Below are positions 63,272 through 64,000 of a DNA stretch of 64,000 nt, piece after piece. A program made the translations under genes and the position numbers. Within the stretch, counting starts at the first letter, position 1; the number at the start of each line of letters is the position of its first letter. The notes below the pieces were generated by a model. It did no database searches and was not told where the DNA came from. It was given only the letters and a program-made list of their open reading frames with translations. The DNA is from Neoceratodus forsteri. Taxonomy: Eukaryota > Chordata > Ceratodontiformes > Ceratodontidae. The stretch spans positions 468,939,501-469,003,500 of the forward strand of contig CM028130.1 of the NCBI GenBank assembly GCA_016271365.2, given 5' to 3'.

Positions 63272-63569
63272 GGGCAGGATGTGAAAAATGACAGCTGTAC
63301 TGCTCATGAGGAGGTGTAGTAAAATGCCAATGTTGAAAATCTGGAGTCAAAATATTGAAAATTTGCAAACTTACAAGCATGCATAGGAAGTGCACAACGC
63401 ACGCTTGTAAAACAGTTATTTTTAAGAATTTGTTCACCAAATTTTCAACATAGCCATTTTAAGACATCTGCACATGAACAGTGTCACTGTGATTTTCATA
63501 ATGTGTCCCAAACATTGAGTTCACACACAAACTGCGCCATTGTGCGCTACATGGGTGGAAACACATTTT
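63272..63569 (+). repeat. 298-bp monomer 6, subtype B, hairpin with changes in both arms
   Basis: Arms TTACAAGCATGC (63371-63382) and GCACGCTTGTAA (63399-63410) pair over 12 positions with one mismatch. Compared with the presumed ancestral arms, the left has CG to CA changes and the right a CG to TG change. Confidence 0.8.
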
Positions 63570-63871
63570 GGGCAGGATGTGAAAAATGACAGCTGCACTG
63601 CTCATGAGGAGGTGTGGTAAAATGCTAATGTTGAAAATCTGGATTGGAAATATTGAAAATTCGCAAACCTATGAGCGTGCGTGGGAACTGTGCAACGCAC
63701 GCTCATGAAACAGTCATTTTTAGGAATTTTTTCACCAAATGTTCAACATTTCCATTTTAAAAGCTCTGCTAATGAACAGTGTCACTGTGGTTTTCTTACT
63801 GTGTCATCCATACATTGATTTCGACACCGACTGCTTAGCATTGTGCACTACATAGGCGGAAATACGTTTTG
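63570..63871 (+). repeat. 298-bp monomer 7, subtype A, with perfect 12-bp hairpin
   Basis: Arms ATGAGCGTGCGT (63671-63682) and ACGCACGCTCAT (63695-63706) pair perfectly around a 12-base loop. This is the longest uninterrupted stem seen among the copies. Confidence 0.85.
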
Positions 63872-64000
63872 GGGCAGGATGTGAAAAATGACAGCTGTAC
63901 TGCTCATAAGGAGGTGTGGTAAATGGCAATGTTGAAAATGTGGAATGAAAATATTGAAATTCGCAAACTTACAAGCATGCATAGGAGGCATTAATGAACA
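63872..64000 (+). repeat. 298-bp monomer 8, subtype C, cut by the window edge
   Basis: The first 129 bases of a monomer, with GTGGAATGAAAATATTG and ACAAGCATGCATAGGAG of subtype C. Several small losses (GGTAAATGG, ATTGAAATTCGC) occur near the end. Confidence 0.75.

Larger units (their letters stand above)
61750..64000. repeat. Second satellite array, about 298-bp monomers, cut by the right edge
   Basis: A word of 296-302 bases recurs eight times; using the GGGCAGGATGTGAAAAATGA landmark, copies start at 61782, 62080, 62382, 62679, 62975, 63272, 63570 and 63872. The first copy's left flank is recognisable back to about 61750. Copies are clearly more diverged than neighbours in the 52-bp array. 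Each contains a hairpin region, and most contain ACAGTGTCACTGTG. I see no similarity to the 52-bp satellite beyond that short motif, and I do not recognise the family. Confidence 0.93.

Noticed and set aside
61759..63440. 63-codon minus-strand open frames of equal length in three copies of the 298-bp repeat (61759-61950, 62359-62550, 63249-63440)
   Set aside because: They are absent from the other copies. The differences between them change amino acids freely, and the monomer length is not a multiple of three. The equal length follows from the shared repeat.
61750..64000. 298-bp repeat as a tRNA-derived SINE or other named element
   Set aside because: No A and B box promoter pair or tail that I can recognise; tandem arrangement fits a satellite. 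A mobile-element origin stays possible but unsupported.

Overview
The window is almost entirely eukaryotic satellite DNA, and I find no credible protein-coding gene, rRNA, tRNA or CRISPR array in it. Three parts are visible. (1) Positions 1-60751 are one head-to-tail array of a 52-bp monomer, all in the same orientation (about 1,170 monomers), running off the left edge. (2) Positions 60752-61749 are about 1 kb of AT-rich, non-tandem sequence. (3) Positions 61750-64000 are a second, unrelated tandem array with a monomer of about 298 bp, running off the right edge. Lack of genes, two satellites with higher-order organisation, and CpG sites decaying to TpG and CpA point to a CpG-methylated, repeat-rich animal genome, probably a vertebrate. 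I cannot name the species or match either satellite to a named family.

The 52-bp array has several tiers. Two monomer classes exist: A (CACTATAACATCCTCAGGG start, mostly GGGACAGTG) and B (GACTACAACTTCCTCAGGG start, often GGGACGGTG or GGGATGGTG). From 1 to about 48.4 kb they form alternating blocks: A blocks of nearly fixed length (1.23-1.35 kb) and B blocks of very variable length (1.5-3.8 kb). One A plus one B block is a higher-order unit, the shortest being about 2.79 kb. Three successive units form a super-repeat of about 11.5 kb, present three times (73-11648, 11649-23091, 23092-33994), followed by a rearranged fourth region (33995 to about 48380).

From about 48.4 kb to 60751 the array is class A only. 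It holds a transitional part, an exact 520-bp (10-monomer) duplication (49441-50480), and three copies of a 3.44-kb, about 66-monomer unit (50981-60751). The third copy has lost two monomers and is cut off where the array ends at 60751.

The 298-bp array holds eight monomers (last one cut by the window) of three subtypes in the order A-B-C-A-C-B-A-C. A hairpin with CpG-rich arms lies in each monomer and is best kept in subtype A. The two satellites share the 10-mer ACAGTGTCAC.

The many apparent open frames, up to 213 codons, are by-products of a 52-bp period (1 mod 3) with few stops, and are not annotated as genes. Several patches are rich in one-base losses in C and G runs and may be assembly consensus errors.
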